Position numbers and translations under genes: made by a program. A stretch of DNA of 56,828 nt from Bacteroidota bacterium. Its GTDB lineage: Bacteria > Bacteroidota > Bacteroidia > Bacteroidales > JAGNHN01. This document shows positions 44,334 to 53,269 of the stretch, one piece after another; the stretch's first letter is position 1; the number at the start of each line of letters is the position of its first letter. Where the stretch lies: assembly GCA_022710185.1 (NCBI GenBank), contig JAKLHK010000021.1:1-56828 (forward strand), given 5' to 3'. The notes below the pieces were generated by a model that ran no database searches, was not told the DNA's origin, and was given only the letters and a program-made list of their open reading frames with translations.

Positions 44334-45217
44334 TTGCCTGATCGTTTCAAGTCCTCATACATCATAAGAACCAATCCATCCACCAGCCCAATCTTGGGCG
44401 CAGTGAGTTCCTGCAAGCCGGTCCACTTCATCACCTTGCGGTAAATCCTTGCGGCGGGCAGGATTACATCGGCCCGGTCGGGGCGCAGGCCGATGTTGCG
44501 GATACGGCCCTCGACATCCATTGAGCGCAGGCTTGACTCTGCCGCGCTGAGCTGGGCGAGGCTGAGGGTATTCCTCTGGGGATCGCCGTAGAGTTTGGTG
44601 AGTTTGTTGATGTTTCCCCCCGAGCCCACAATGCGCAGGCCTTCCAGCTCCCGGGTGTGGTCGCGCAGCCAGCGCCGCATCCGTTCCCATTCCTTGTCCT
44701 CCACCTGTTCCTGCAGCAGTCGTATGGTGCCGATACGGAAGGAATGGGAAACCTGGAAATCGTCGCGGGAGCTCAGGGAGAGTTCTGTGGAACCTCCCCC
44801 GACATCTACATAAAGTGTGTGCTGAAATTCACCCGGGTCGATCATGCGGTTGAAGCTGCTGATGATGCGTGCCTCCTCCTCTCCGTTGATGATGCGCAGG
44901 GGCAGGCCGGTCTCCCGCTGTATGGCTTCCATCACTTCCATGCCGTTGGCCGCTTCGCGCATGGCCGCTGTGGCGCAGGCTGCAACACTTGCCGGTCCAT
45001 ACACGTCGATCAGCAGGCGGAAGGCCTTCATGGTATCCATCAGCATACGTACCCTATGTTCGCTGATGTGACCCGTCTCAAACACATCAAGACCCAGACG
45101 GATGGGGATACGGAGCAGGGAAGCCTTGTCGGCCCTGAGCCTGTCGCGGCCTTCAAAAACGTTCGCGAACAGCAGTCGGACCGCGTTGGAGCCAATATCG
45201 ATGGAAGCAAGCAACAT
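44330..45217 (-). CDS. ppx: Exopolyphosphatase / Ppx-GppA family phosphatase
   Basis: A 295-residue member of the actin-like ASKHA fold family. The phosphate loop is SIDIGSNAVRLLFANV, the second nucleotide/phosphate loop YVDVGGGSTELSL, and EEEARIISSF is the conserved catalytic Glu region. It lacks the C-terminal HD domain found in long Ppx proteins; the HD function may be supplied by the separate HD gene downstream. It hydrolyses polyphosphate or pppGpp, not decidable. Thirteen bases separate it from ppk1. Confidence 0.9.
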   Translation of the reverse strand: MLLASIDIGSNAVRLLFANVFEGRDRLRADKASLLRIPIRLGLDVFETGHISEHRVRMLMDTMKAFRLLIDVYGPASVAACATAAMREAANGMEVMEAIQRETGLPLRIINGEEEARIISSFNRMIDPGEFQHTLYVDVGGGSTELSLSSRDDFQVSHSFRIGTIRLLQEQVEDKEWERMRRWLRDHTRELEGLRIVGSGGNINKLTKLYGDPQRNTLSLAQLSAAESSLRSMDVEGRIRNIGLRPDRADVILPAARIYRKVMKWTGLQELTAPKIGLVDGLVLMMYEDLKRSGK

Positions 45218-45230
45218 AATAGCCCCCGGT

Positions 45231-47291
45231 TTATAACTGGTTGCGGAAATACTCGTAGATAGCTACCTGGGAGCGCACCTCATCCTGAGGCACTTCAGGA
45301 ATGCGGTAGGCGTTGGGCTGCTCGGTACCATGGAGCCTGGCCTTGGTGTTGTCGCTCCACTGGATGTCGAGCATCGTGCGGAGTTCCTCGCGGATGTCAG
45401 GGTCCTCCACCGGACAGGCCACCTCGATCCGGTGGTCGAGGTTGCGCGTCATCCAGTCGGCGGAAGATATGTAGTACTTCTCGATCCCTCCATGGTGAAA
45501 CACCATCACCCGGCTGTGTTCAAGGTATTTGTCCACAATGCTTATGGCCTCGATATTTTCGCTTACCCCAGGAATGCCAGGGATAAGGACACAAATGCCG
45601 CGGATAATCAGCCGTATCTTCACCCCGGCCTGGCTGGCGCGGTATAGCTTCTTCACCAATACCTCGTCCACCAGACTGTTGAGCTTGATCACCGCCCAGG
45701 CCTCATGTCCCTTTCTGGCCTGCATGATTTCGAAGTTCAGAAGGCGGATCATGACGTTACGCAAATGGAAGGGGGCCACAATGAGTTTTCCAAAAGAAGG
45801 GCGGTTGAATTTCTCCTCCAGCAGGTGGAACACCTTGTTCACATCGGCCGTGATGGTCTCATCGGCCGTAAGCAGGCCATCATCAGCGTAAACCCTGGCT
45901 GTGCCTTCATGGAAATTACCCGTTCCCACATAGGCATAGTACACATTGTCCTCACTCTCTTTTCTTCGGATGAGCATTAGTTTGGCATGGACCTTATAGC
46001 CGGGGATGGTCTGGATGATCTTTACCCCTTCTTCCTGCAGCTTGCCGGCCCAGTAAATGTTGGCCTCCTCGTCGAAGCGGGCCTGGACTTCCAGAAATAC
46101 TGTGACCTCCTTGCCGTTGCGGGCGGCGTTGATCAGTGCCCTAACCACGTTGGAGTCCCGGGCTACGCGGTAGAGCGTCATTTTTATTGCCCTTACCCGG
46201 GGATCTATGGAGGCTTCGCGGATAAGCTCGGTGATGTAGTGGAAGCTCTGATAAGGGAAATGCAGCATGAGGTCCTTCTTCCGGATCCGGGCCAGGATGC
46301 TGCGGTGGGGTGGCAGGTCGCGGTGCGGGAGAGGAGGGAAGGAGGGATGCTCCAGATGTGCAGGCCCCAGGTTGGGGAAAGCCATGAAGTCCTTGAAATT
46401 GTGGTACCTCCCCCTCGGGGCCAGGGTATCTTCCTCGCTGATCTCGAACTTGCGTGTGAGCACCTTGAGCAGGGCCTGGGGAATAGCGCTGTCGTATATG
46501 AAACGTACCGGATGGTTCTTGACCCGCTGTTTCAGGCTCATGGTCATGACTTCGATGAAGCTGCGCGACACATCGTTGTCGATGTCCAGCTCGGCATCGC
46601 GTATGAACTTTATGGTGTAGGCCTCAAAATTATCGTAACCATAAACGGAGAAGATGTCGTCGAGGCAGAAGCGGATCACATCATCAAGCAGGATGAGGTA
46701 TTGTTTCTCTTCGATGGAAGGAAGGGTAATGAAGCGGGGAAGAGGGCCCACCGGCACCTGGATGAGGGCATGCCGTTCCTTCACCTCCCGTCGCGTGCCT
46801 TTCAGGTCAACGGCCAGGTAGACCGACTTGTCCTGCAGGTTGTCCACAGTAGGGAGATTGCTGAGCATGATAGGGAAGAGGTGGGGCCTTACCTTTTCTT
46901 CGAAGTATTTACGGATGAACCAGGCATGCTGTTCGTGCAGGCTTTGTTCGTCCACCACATGGATATCGTATTGCCTGAGCCCGGCAATCAGCAGGTGATA
47001 AGTGTCTACGAACAATTGCTGGAGCCGGGCATCGAGCTCGAAGATTTCCTTGAGCACCTGTTTGGCGTTCAGGTTGAGGTAGCGCTTGTTTTTCTTGGGC
47101 AGCGCGGTGATGCGCTTCATTGTGGCTACCCTGACGCGGTAGAACTCATCCAGGTTGTTTGAGTATATCCCGAGGAACTTGATGCGCTCGATGAGGGGAA
47201 CGCGGGGATCGCAGGCTTCCTGCAGCACCCTTTCATTGAATAGCAACCAGCTGATCTCGCGGTTGATGATGTACTGGTCCAGGTCGGGCAT
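45231..47291 (-). CDS. ppk1: Polyphosphate kinase 1
   Basis: A 686-residue PPK1 that polymerises the gamma-phosphate of ATP into polyphosphate. Features include INREISWLLFNERVLQEA at the N-terminus, the autophosphorylated His in IPGYKVHAKLMLIRRKE, and GTGNFHEGTARVYAD and SADWMTRNLDHRIEV. Length is as usual. ATG 47291 is set by family alignment; the longer frame reads through sixA. It begins 1 base after the sixA stop, so the operon is sixA-ppk1-ppx-HD. Confidence 0.95.
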   Translation of the reverse strand: MPDLDQYIINREISWLLFNERVLQEACDPRVPLIERIKFLGIYSNNLDEFYRVRVATMKRITALPKKNKRYLNLNAKQVLKEIFELDARLQQLFVDTYHLLIAGLRQYDIHVVDEQSLHEQHAWFIRKYFEEKVRPHLFPIMLSNLPTVDNLQDKSVYLAVDLKGTRREVKERHALIQVPVGPLPRFITLPSIEEKQYLILLDDVIRFCLDDIFSVYGYDNFEAYTIKFIRDAELDIDNDVSRSFIEVMTMSLKQRVKNHPVRFIYDSAIPQALLKVLTRKFEISEEDTLAPRGRYHNFKDFMAFPNLGPAHLEHPSFPPLPHRDLPPHRSILARIRKKDLMLHFPYQSFHYITELIREASIDPRVRAIKMTLYRVARDSNVVRALINAARNGKEVTVFLEVQARFDEEANIYWAGKLQEEGVKIIQTIPGYKVHAKLMLIRRKESEDNVYYAYVGTGNFHEGTARVYADDGLLTADETITADVNKVFHLLEEKFNRPSFGKLIVAPFHLRNVMIRLLNFEIMQARKGHEAWAVIKLNSLVDEVLVKKLYRASQAGVKIRLIIRGICVLIPGIPGVSENIEAISIVDKYLEHSRVMVFHHGGIEKYYISSADWMTRNLDHRIEVACPVEDPDIREELRTMLDIQWSDNTKARLHGTEQPNAYRIPEVPQDEVRSQVAIYEYFRNQL

Positions 47292-47292
47292 C

Positions 47293-47796
47293 TCAGTGTT
47301 CTTTATGAATGAGGCGGGGATATACCAGGAAGTCCAGCGTATGCTTTGCCAGGGGAAGCTCTTCCCAGCGCTGGGTATGGAAGCGCACCGCGACCACCCC
47401 CGAGGTGGGGAGGTGGTCGATGCTATTGCCCGCATACCGGAACATCAGTTGGGTCATGCCGGGATTATGGCCCACCAGCATCACCGAATTCAGGGCGTTG
47501 TTGCGGGCCGATAGCACATCGAAGAAACTGTATCCGGGGTCGTCGTACAGGCGGGGGTCAAAGAGCAGGGCCCCGGCAGGGTAGCTCAGTTCCGCGGCAA
47601 GGATGAGGGCCGTTTCCCGGGCCCGCACTGCATCGCTGGAGATGATGAGCTCCGGCTTCACTTTTTTCTTGCGGAGATATTCGCCTATGGCCCTGGTCCG
47701 TGCTTCCCCCTTGGGCAACAGGGGCCGCTGCCGGTCCGGCAGTTCGGGATGCTCCCAGGATGCCTTGGCATGCCTGACAAGATATACGGTCTTCAT
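47293..47796 (-). CDS. sixA: SixA-like histidine phosphatase
   Basis: A 167-residue phosphoglycerate-mutase-like phosphatase. The catalytic motif is YLVRHAKASW, and the second His lies in VMLVGHNPGMTQL. In E. coli SixA dephosphorylates phosphohistidine proteins. Here it heads the polyphosphate operon, 1 base ahead of ppk1. PPK1 is itself phosphorylated on His, so SixA might reverse that state; this is inference. The ATG is only 5 bases from an exact -7 element, predicting a leaderless mRNA. Confidence 0.88.
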   Translation of the reverse strand: MKTVYLVRHAKASWEHPELPDRQRPLLPKGEARTRAIGEYLRKKKVKPELIISSDAVRARETALILAAELSYPAGALLFDPRLYDDPGYSFFDVLSARNNALNSVMLVGHNPGMTQLMFRYAGNSIDHLPTSGVVAVRFHTQRWEELPLAKHTLDFLVYPRLIHKEH

Positions 47797-47801
47797 CCCG
47801 T

Positions 47802-47809
47802 CAAATGTA
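47802..47809 (-). promoter_or_regulatory. -7 promoter element of the polyphosphate operon
   Basis: TACATTTG on the minus strand, exact TAnnTTTG match, 5 bases before ATG 47796; suggests leaderless transcription. Confidence 0.5.
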
Positions 47810-47842
47810 CGAAGGATCGCCCTCCGTCAGTAACGAAATGGG

Positions 47843-49123
47843 TCAGTATGCGAAGAGGGGGAAGGCCTCCATCATTTCGTTCACTTCCTTGCGCACCTTC
47901 ATCAGGGTGTCTTCGCTCTCGATGTCTGAAATGACGCGGTCTATCAGGTCCACGATCCCGGCCATATGCTCTTCCTTCAGTCCCCGGGTGGTGATGGCAG
48001 GTGTTCCGACACGCAGTCCTGAGGTCTGGAAGGGGCTGCGCGAGTCGAAGGGCACCATGTTTTTGTTGACCGTGATGTCAGCCTTCACCAGGGTGTTTTC
48101 TACCTGTTTCCCGGTAATCTCGGGGAACTTGCCGCGCAGGTCGATGAGCATCAGGTGGTTATCGGTGCCCCCGGAGATCACATGGTAGCCCCGGTCCATG
48201 AAGGCCTGGGCCATGACGCGGGCGTTGGCGCGCACCTGTTGCATATATTCGAGGAAGGATTCTGAGAGCGCCTCGCCGAAGGCCACGGCCTTGGAGGCGA
48301 TGACATGTTCCAGGGGGCCTCCCTGTACCCCGGGGAATACCGCGGAGTTGAGTATGGCGCTCATGGGTTTGGGCGCTCCCTTGGGGGTGGTCTCGCCCCA
48401 GGGGTTGTCGAAGTCCTTGCCCATAAGCATCAGTCCGCCGCGAGGGCCGCGCAGGGTCTTGTGCGTGGTGGTGGTGATGATGTGGCAGTGGGGAACAGGG
48501 TCGTTGAGCAATCCCTTGGCAATGAGTCCCGCCGGATGGGCGATGTCGGCCATCAGGATGGCCCCGACCTTGTCGGCTATGGCGCGCATGCGGGCGAAGT
48601 CCCAGTCGCGGGAATAGGCCGAGGCCCCGGCGATGATGAGCCTGGGGCGTTCCCGCAGGGCCGTCTCCTCCATCTTGTCGTAGTTCAGGGTGCCGGTCTC
48701 CTCGTCGAGGGTGTAGGCCACCGGACGGTAGAGGATGCCGGAGGAGTTTACGTGGGAGCCGTGGGAAAGGTGCCCGCCATGCGAGAGATCCAGTCCCATG
48801 AAGGTATCCCCCGGCTTCAGCACGGCCAGCAGCACGGCCATATTGGCCTGGGCCCCGGAATGCGGCTGCACGTTGGCCCATTCGGCGCCAAACAAGGCGC
48901 AGGCCCGGTCGATGGCCAGCTGCTCGGTCTGGTCCACCACCTCGCAACCTCCGTAATACCGCTTGCCGGGATAGCCTTCGGCATACTTGTTCGTGAGTAC
49001 GGAACCCATGGCCTCCAATACCTGGGGGCTGACGAAGTTCTCTGAGGCAATGAGCTCAATGCCGTGGGTCTGGCGCTCGCGCTCCTTCTGGATCAGGTCA
49101 AAAACAACATGGTCTCTTTTCAT
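47843..49123 (-). CDS. glyA: Serine hydroxymethyltransferase
   Basis: A 426-residue PLP enzyme that interconverts serine and glycine with tetrahydrofolate. The PLP Lys lies in [17 protein letters not shown], and other family text includes [30 protein letters not shown] and DIAHPAGLI. Standard length. A weak -7-like TAATTTCG lies at 49163-49170. It is upstream of sixA on the same strand but has a separate promoter in front of sixA. It is divergent from the exported protein at 49269. Confidence 0.96.
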   Translation of the reverse strand: MKRDHVVFDLIQKERERQTHGIELIASENFVSPQVLEAMGSVLTNKYAEGYPGKRYYGGCEVVDQTEQLAIDRACALFGAEWANVQPHSGAQANMAVLLAVLKPGDTFMGLDLSHGGHLSHGSHVNSSGILYRPVAYTLDEETGTLNYDKMEETALRERPRLIIAGASAYSRDWDFARMRAIADKVGAILMADIAHPAGLIAKGLLNDPVPHCHIITTTTHKTLRGPRGGLMLMGKDFDNPWGETTPKGAPKPMSAILNSAVFPGVQGGPLEHVIASKAVAFGEALSESFLEYMQQVRANARVMAQAFMDRGYHVISGGTDNHLMLIDLRGKFPEITGKQVENTLVKADITVNKNMVPFDSRSPFQTSGLRVGTPAITTRGLKEEHMAGIVDLIDRVISDIESEDTLMKVRKEVNEMMEAFPLFAY

Positions 49124-49268
49124 GATATGGTGTGCTTGTGTTGGTATCCCGCTTCCATGGGGCGAAATTACGAATATTTACGGCCGGGCGCGGTGCGGCT
49201 TGCGCAGGCAGGGTGGGAATGCGTATATTTAGCCGGATTGAATGGGATGCCACTTCCATACGCATGTC

Positions 49269-51236
49269 ATGAAAAGAATACTACTCCTGCTCCTGCTCTT
49301 CTGGGCCGCCCTGGCCATGCCCGCCCGTGCCACCCACTACATGGGGGGTGAGATCAGCTGGGAATGCCTGCCCAACGGAAACTACCGTTTTGTGATGAAG
49401 GTATACCGGGAGTGCTACTTTACTGGAGGCGGATGGTCTGCAACGTATATGAATCCTGAAACCATCAGCGGACCCTTCGGGGACATCACGGTATACCTTT
49501 TCCCGAATGCACTGGAAGGGATAAAGGACATCTCCCCGGTCTGCCATCCCGGGGGCGCACTCCACTATGCCTGCGAGCTGCCGGTATCGGCAGGGATGGC
49601 CCCCAACCTGGGCGCAATTCAGGAGTGGACCTACACCAGCGATCAGGCGCATCCCAGCGGCGTGACGCTCAATGGCATCCCCCCGGCCAGCGGCTGGACG
49701 TTCTATTGGGATGGCTGTTGCCGCAACTCCGCCTCGAATTATAGTGGCCAGCCCAATTGGTATATCCGGGCCAGGATGTACCCGTACCAGGGCCAGAATG
49801 CCTATCCCTGTTTCGACAGCAGCCCGCGTTTCCTCTCCCGGCCCCTGACCTCCCTTCCCATGGGCTACCCCTTCTCTTTCAATCTCCTGGTGAACGACCC
49901 GGACCTTGACTCCCTTTCCTATGCACTGAGCCCGGCGCTGATCGCTGCCAATGGCAACGTACCCTACAACAGTCCTCAATATACCGCTACCAGCCCCCTG
50001 CCCGGACCGGTGTATAACCCCAACAACGTTCCGGCGGCCCTCGACCCCCTGACCGGGGAGCTGACGTTTACCAGCTTCACCGGGGGGTCATACATCCTGG
50101 CCCTGAAGACTACTTCCTACCGCTGCGGGGTCCTCATTGCCGAGGTCACCCGGGAGATTCAGGTGTCCATCCTGCCGAATGCCCTGCCGGATTATCCCCT
50201 TACGACCATGGTGCCCAATTATCCCCCGGAGATCCAGTTTCAGGGGGTGGGCGGTGGCCCGGCAGTGACCACCTTGCCCGTGTGGGCGGGGGATTACCTC
50301 GAGTTCGACCTCATCGCCTTCGACACCCTGCCCCCCTTGCTCCTGGCCCCTGCGGGCGTACCCAACGGCATGACATTGCAGGCGGCTGGCATGGACTTCG
50401 GGACCGGCTTCAGCAGCGATAGCTCGGGCTGTCCATATCCCCCCTGTGCAACGCTCGATCCAAGCCCGGATTCCATCAATGCCATGCCCAACTTCCTGGT
50501 CCTCACCACCCGCTTCAGCTGGCAGACCGATTGTTCCCATGTCGGGGGTAATTGCGGCGCACCCCAGAGCCTGCATGCCTTCAACTTCCAGCTCGCTGAT
50601 GTGGCCTGCCCGGTGCCGGCCAGCAGCAGCCATACATTTACCGTGCTGGTCAGAAATCCCATCCTGGATCCCCCGCAGCTGCACACCCTCGCCGCCCTTC
50701 CCGGACCGGGGCTCAAACTGGCATGGTCCCCCCCGGATACCAGCCAGATCCCTTTTTATTTTTATGGTTACTATATCTATCATGCCACCTCGGCCAATGG
50801 CCCTTTTACCCTGCTCGACTCCCTGCCTTCCTTCATGGATACTACCTATGTGGTCAATATCACGGGCACCGGCGATCATGGATTCATGATCCGCACCCGC
50901 AGCGGTTGCGACGGCCAGGCCTACAGCTCCCCATCGGATACCCTTTGGGATTTTCTTGTCCGCCGTGATGAAGAAGTAAAAGATAAGGACCATGCGCCGG
51001 CTTTTCTGCAGGTTGGTCCGGGCGGGGATCTCGCGTTCCGGGTGACGGAAGCGGGCTATTATGCGCTGGAACTGCATACGTTGCAGGGGCAATGCCTGAG
51101 GCGGGTGCCTTCCCGGTATTATGCCGAAGGCGATCACCGGCTGGACTGGGTTTCAGGATTACCGGCCCGCGCCATATACCTCGCCACGGCCATCTCCCAG
51201 GGCCATGCGGTACATTCCAAAGTCCTGCTCCGCTGA
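49269..51236 (+). CDS. Exported T9SS-type protein of the GGEI...YREC family (copy 1)
   Basis: A 655-residue exported protein. The signal peptide ends at ARA (about 20). The mature N-terminus is THYMGGEISWECLPNGNYRF and then VYRECY, a block I recognise from many Bacteroidota surface or gliding-associated proteins of unknown function. Many Cys recur (WDGCCRNSA, YPCFDSSP). The last ~80 residues look like a type A T9SS sorting domain with LQVGPGGDLAF, LQGQCLR and IYLATAISQG, ending KVLLR. The first ~230 residues are closely repeated in the partial gene at 55737. The start is at the signal-peptide Met. A -7-like TATATTTA lies at 49224-49231. Confidence 0.8.
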   Translation: MKRILLLLLLFWAALAMPARATHYMGGEISWECLPNGNYRFVMKVYRECYFTGGGWSATYMNPETISGPFGDITVYLFPNALEGIKDISPVCHPGGALHYACELPVSAGMAPNLGAIQEWTYTSDQAHPSGVTLNGIPPASGWTFYWDGCCRNSASNYSGQPNWYIRARMYPYQGQNAYPCFDSSPRFLSRPLTSLPMGYPFSFNLLVNDPDLDSLSYALSPALIAANGNVPYNSPQYTATSPLPGPVYNPNNVPAALDPLTGELTFTSFTGGSYILALKTTSYRCGVLIAEVTREIQVSILPNALPDYPLTTMVPNYPPEIQFQGVGGGPAVTTLPVWAGDYLEFDLIAFDTLPPLLLAPAGVPNGMTLQAAGMDFGTGFSSDSSGCPYPPCATLDPSPDSINAMPNFLVLTTRFSWQTDCSHVGGNCGAPQSLHAFNFQLADVACPVPASSSHTFTVLVRNPILDPPQLHTLAALPGPGLKLAWSPPDTSQIPFYFYGYYIYHATSANGPFTLLDSLPSFMDTTYVVNITGTGDHGFMIRTRSGCDGQAYSSPSDTLWDFLVRRDEEVKDKDHAPAFLQVGPGGDLAFRVTEAGYYALELHTLQGQCLRRVPSRYYAEGDHRLDWVSGLPARAIYLATAISQGHAVHSKVLLR

Positions 51237-51278
51237 ACTGGAGGAATGCCCGATTATTCGATACTCACATCCCCCTAA

Positions 51279-51302
51279 TCCCCCTTCACAGGGGGACTTT
51301 TT
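51279..51302 (+). terminator. Probable terminator of exported protein copy 1
   Basis: CCCCC, loop TTCACA, GGGGG, then ACTTTTT: a short stem with five T residues, 43 bases past the stop codon. A preceding CCCCC run offers an alternative pairing. Moderate strength. Confidence 0.5.
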
Positions 51303-51304
51303 CA

Positions 51305-51339
51305 TTTCTTGCTTCTTGTTTCTTGTTTCTTGTTTCTTG
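51305..51339. repeat. Heptanucleotide array, unit TTTCTTG
   Basis: Five 7-base units (TTTCTTG, CTTCTTG, TTTCTTG three times) between the terminator and the M16 gene. The last unit supplies the TTG at the -33 position of the M16 promoter. Confidence 0.88.
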
Positions 51340-51366
51340 TTCGATATTCCCTCTGGCTTACCTTTG
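51337..51366 (+). promoter_or_regulatory. Promoter of the M16-sigma-M16 operon
   Basis: TTG at 51337-51339, 19 bases, then TACCTTTG at 51359-51366: ideal Bacteroidota spacing. The TTG is part of the heptanucleotide array, and more TTGs lie every 7 bases upstream. ATG 51400 follows 33 bases after the -7 element. Confidence 0.6.
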
Positions 51367-51399
51367 CCCTGAATCCCGGCGCGCCGGTAGCAAGGTCCC

Positions 51400-52647
51400 A
51401 TGATACCATTCGAGCGACATCGCCTGCCCAACGGGCTTACCGTGCTCTGCCACACCGACCTCACCACCCCCCTGGTGTGCGTGAACGTGTTATACGATGT
51501 CGGAGCCAGGGACGAGGCCCCGGAGCATACAGGGTTTGCGCACCTCTTCGAGCACCTGATGTTCAGCGGATCGGTAAATATCCCGTCCTACGACCTTCAC
51601 GTTGAGAATGCCGGTGGGGAGAACAATGCCTTCACCAACAACGACATCACCAATTACTACCTTACCTTACCCGCTCCCGCCCTGGAAACGGCCTTCTGGC
51701 TGGAATCGGACCGCATGCTGGACCTGGCTTTTTCGGAAAAGGGCCTGGAAGTGCAGCGCGATGTGGTGGTGGAGGAGTTCCGTCAACGATACCTCAATCA
51801 GCCCTATGGCGATGTCTGGCTCATGCTCAGGCCCCTGGCCTATGCCGTGCACCCCTACCGCTGGCCTACCATCGGCATGGATCCTGCCCACATAGCCGGC
51901 GCCACCATGGACATGGTCCGGGACTTCTACCGGCGTTTCTATCATCCGGGCAACGCCATCCTGAGTGTGGCCGGGCCGGTGAGGCCGGATGCGCTGTTCC
52001 GTGAGGCAGAGCGCTGGTTCGGCCCCCTGCCCTCCGGACCGCCCAACCGGCGCAGTCTCCCGGCCGAGCCGGAACAGACCGCGCCCCGGAAGCTGGAGGT
52101 GGAAAGGGAAGTGCCGGCCCCTGGCTTCTACCGGGTGTACCCCATGATGGGCCGGGGAGAGGAAGGATTCTTCGCTGCCGATCTGTTGTCGGATGTCCTC
52201 AGCTCGGGCAATTCGTCGCGATTCTACCGAAGACTGGTTAAGGACAAAGCCTTGTTCAGCGAGCTGAATGCCTATGTCACCGGAGAGCTCGATCCCGGCC
52301 TTTTTGTCATCGCCGGGAAAGTGGCACTTGGCCACAGCCTGGAGGAGGCCATCGCCGCCGTGGACGAAGAATTGGACGCGCTGGCCGTAAAGGAAGTTGA
52401 TGAACGTGAACTCACCAAGGTGAAGAACAAGGCCGAAAGCGTGCTGGCTTTCGGCGAATTGAGCCTCTCCGAAAAGGCCCTCGATCTGGCCTATTATGAG
52501 CTAATGGGCGATGCGGACCTTTATAATGCCCAGATCAAACGCTACCGTGAAGTCGGCCCGGCCGACCTGCGCAGGATGGCCTCGACCCTTTTCGACCCAC
52601 GCAGGTCCTCAACCCTTATCGTTCATCCCGCTGAAAGCCAGGAATAA
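51400..52647 (+). CDS. M16 zinc metallopeptidase, catalytic subunit
   Basis: A 415-residue insulinase-type peptidase. The inverted zinc motif HxxEH is intact in GFAHLFEHLMFSGS, and the downstream Glu lies in RDVVVEEFRQRY. No signal peptide is visible, so it may be cytoplasmic unless exported otherwise. Members act as dimers, often of a catalytic and a non-catalytic chain; the partner is probably the protein at 54317. An ECF sigma and an anti-sigma-like gene lie between the two. It is first in the operon after the promoter at 51337-51366. Confidence 0.9.
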   Translation: MIPFERHRLPNGLTVLCHTDLTTPLVCVNVLYDVGARDEAPEHTGFAHLFEHLMFSGSVNIPSYDLHVENAGGENNAFTNNDITNYYLTLPAPALETAFWLESDRMLDLAFSEKGLEVQRDVVVEEFRQRYLNQPYGDVWLMLRPLAYAVHPYRWPTIGMDPAHIAGATMDMVRDFYRRFYHPGNAILSVAGPVRPDALFREAERWFGPLPSGPPNRRSLPAEPEQTAPRKLEVEREVPAPGFYRVYPMMGRGEEGFFAADLLSDVLSSGNSSRFYRRLVKDKALFSELNAYVTGELDPGLFVIAGKVALGHSLEEAIAAVDEELDALAVKEVDERELTKVKNKAESVLAFGELSLSEKALDLAYYELMGDADLYNAQIKRYREVGPADLRRMASTLFDPRRSSTLIVHPAESQE

Positions 52648-52711
52648 CGCGGGGGAGCAGGTCGGACAACCCCAGACGGAGCCCTGGTGTCTATAAACCA
52701 ACCAAACGGGA

Positions 52712-53269
52712 ATGCTTACTGACGAGGAGATCATCGACGGTTGTTTGGAGGGAAAGCCCAGGTTTCAGAAGCTGCTCTACCGAAAGTTCGCACCCACGAT
52801 GTTTGGCGTGTGCCAGCGTTATTTCAACTCCCCCGACCAGGCGGAGGATGCCCTGCAGGAAGGGTTCATCAAGGTGTTCGGCAAGCTGCATGACTTCCGG
52901 CGGGAAGGCTCCCTGGAAGGATGGATACGGAGGATCATGGTCACCACCTCGCTGAACTACCACCGGAACAACCGCAAGCATTACTTCCTGGAAGATGTGG
53001 AGGACCTGTACGACGGCTCCGAGGACCTGATGTTCAACAACGATGGCTTTACCATGGAGGACCTGATGAAGACCCTCCGAGGACTGCCCCCGGGATATAA
53101 ACTGGTGTTCAACCTTTTTGAGATCGAAGGCTACAGCCATAAAGAAATTGGCGATATGCTGGATATCTCGGTGAACACCTCGAAATCACAGCTTTCCAAG
53201 GCCAGGCGAATGCTTCAGCGCAAGCTGCTGGCTTTGTACGATAACGAAAACCCATTGAATAATGCCTGA
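52712..53269 (+). CDS. ECF-type RNA polymerase sigma factor
   Basis: A 185-residue sigma-70 family ECF factor. Region 2 has RYFNSPDQAEDALQEGFIKVF and the DNA-melting segment SLEGWIRRIMVTTSLNYHR. Region 4 has PPGYKLVFNLFEIEGYSHKEIGDML and a helix-turn-helix DISVNTSKSQLSKARRML. It is typical of sigma factors held by a membrane anti-sigma. It overlaps the downstream anti-sigma-like gene by 8 bases (if that gene starts at 53262). Its targets are unknown; the M16 genes and adjacent surface genes are candidates. Confidence 0.92.
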   Translation: MLTDEEIIDGCLEGKPRFQKLLYRKFAPTMFGVCQRYFNSPDQAEDALQEGFIKVFGKLHDFRREGSLEGWIRRIMVTTSLNYHRNNRKHYFLEDVEDLYDGSEDLMFNNDGFTMEDLMKTLRGLPPGYKLVFNLFEIEGYSHKEIGDMLDISVNTSKSQLSKARRMLQRKLLALYDNENPLNNA

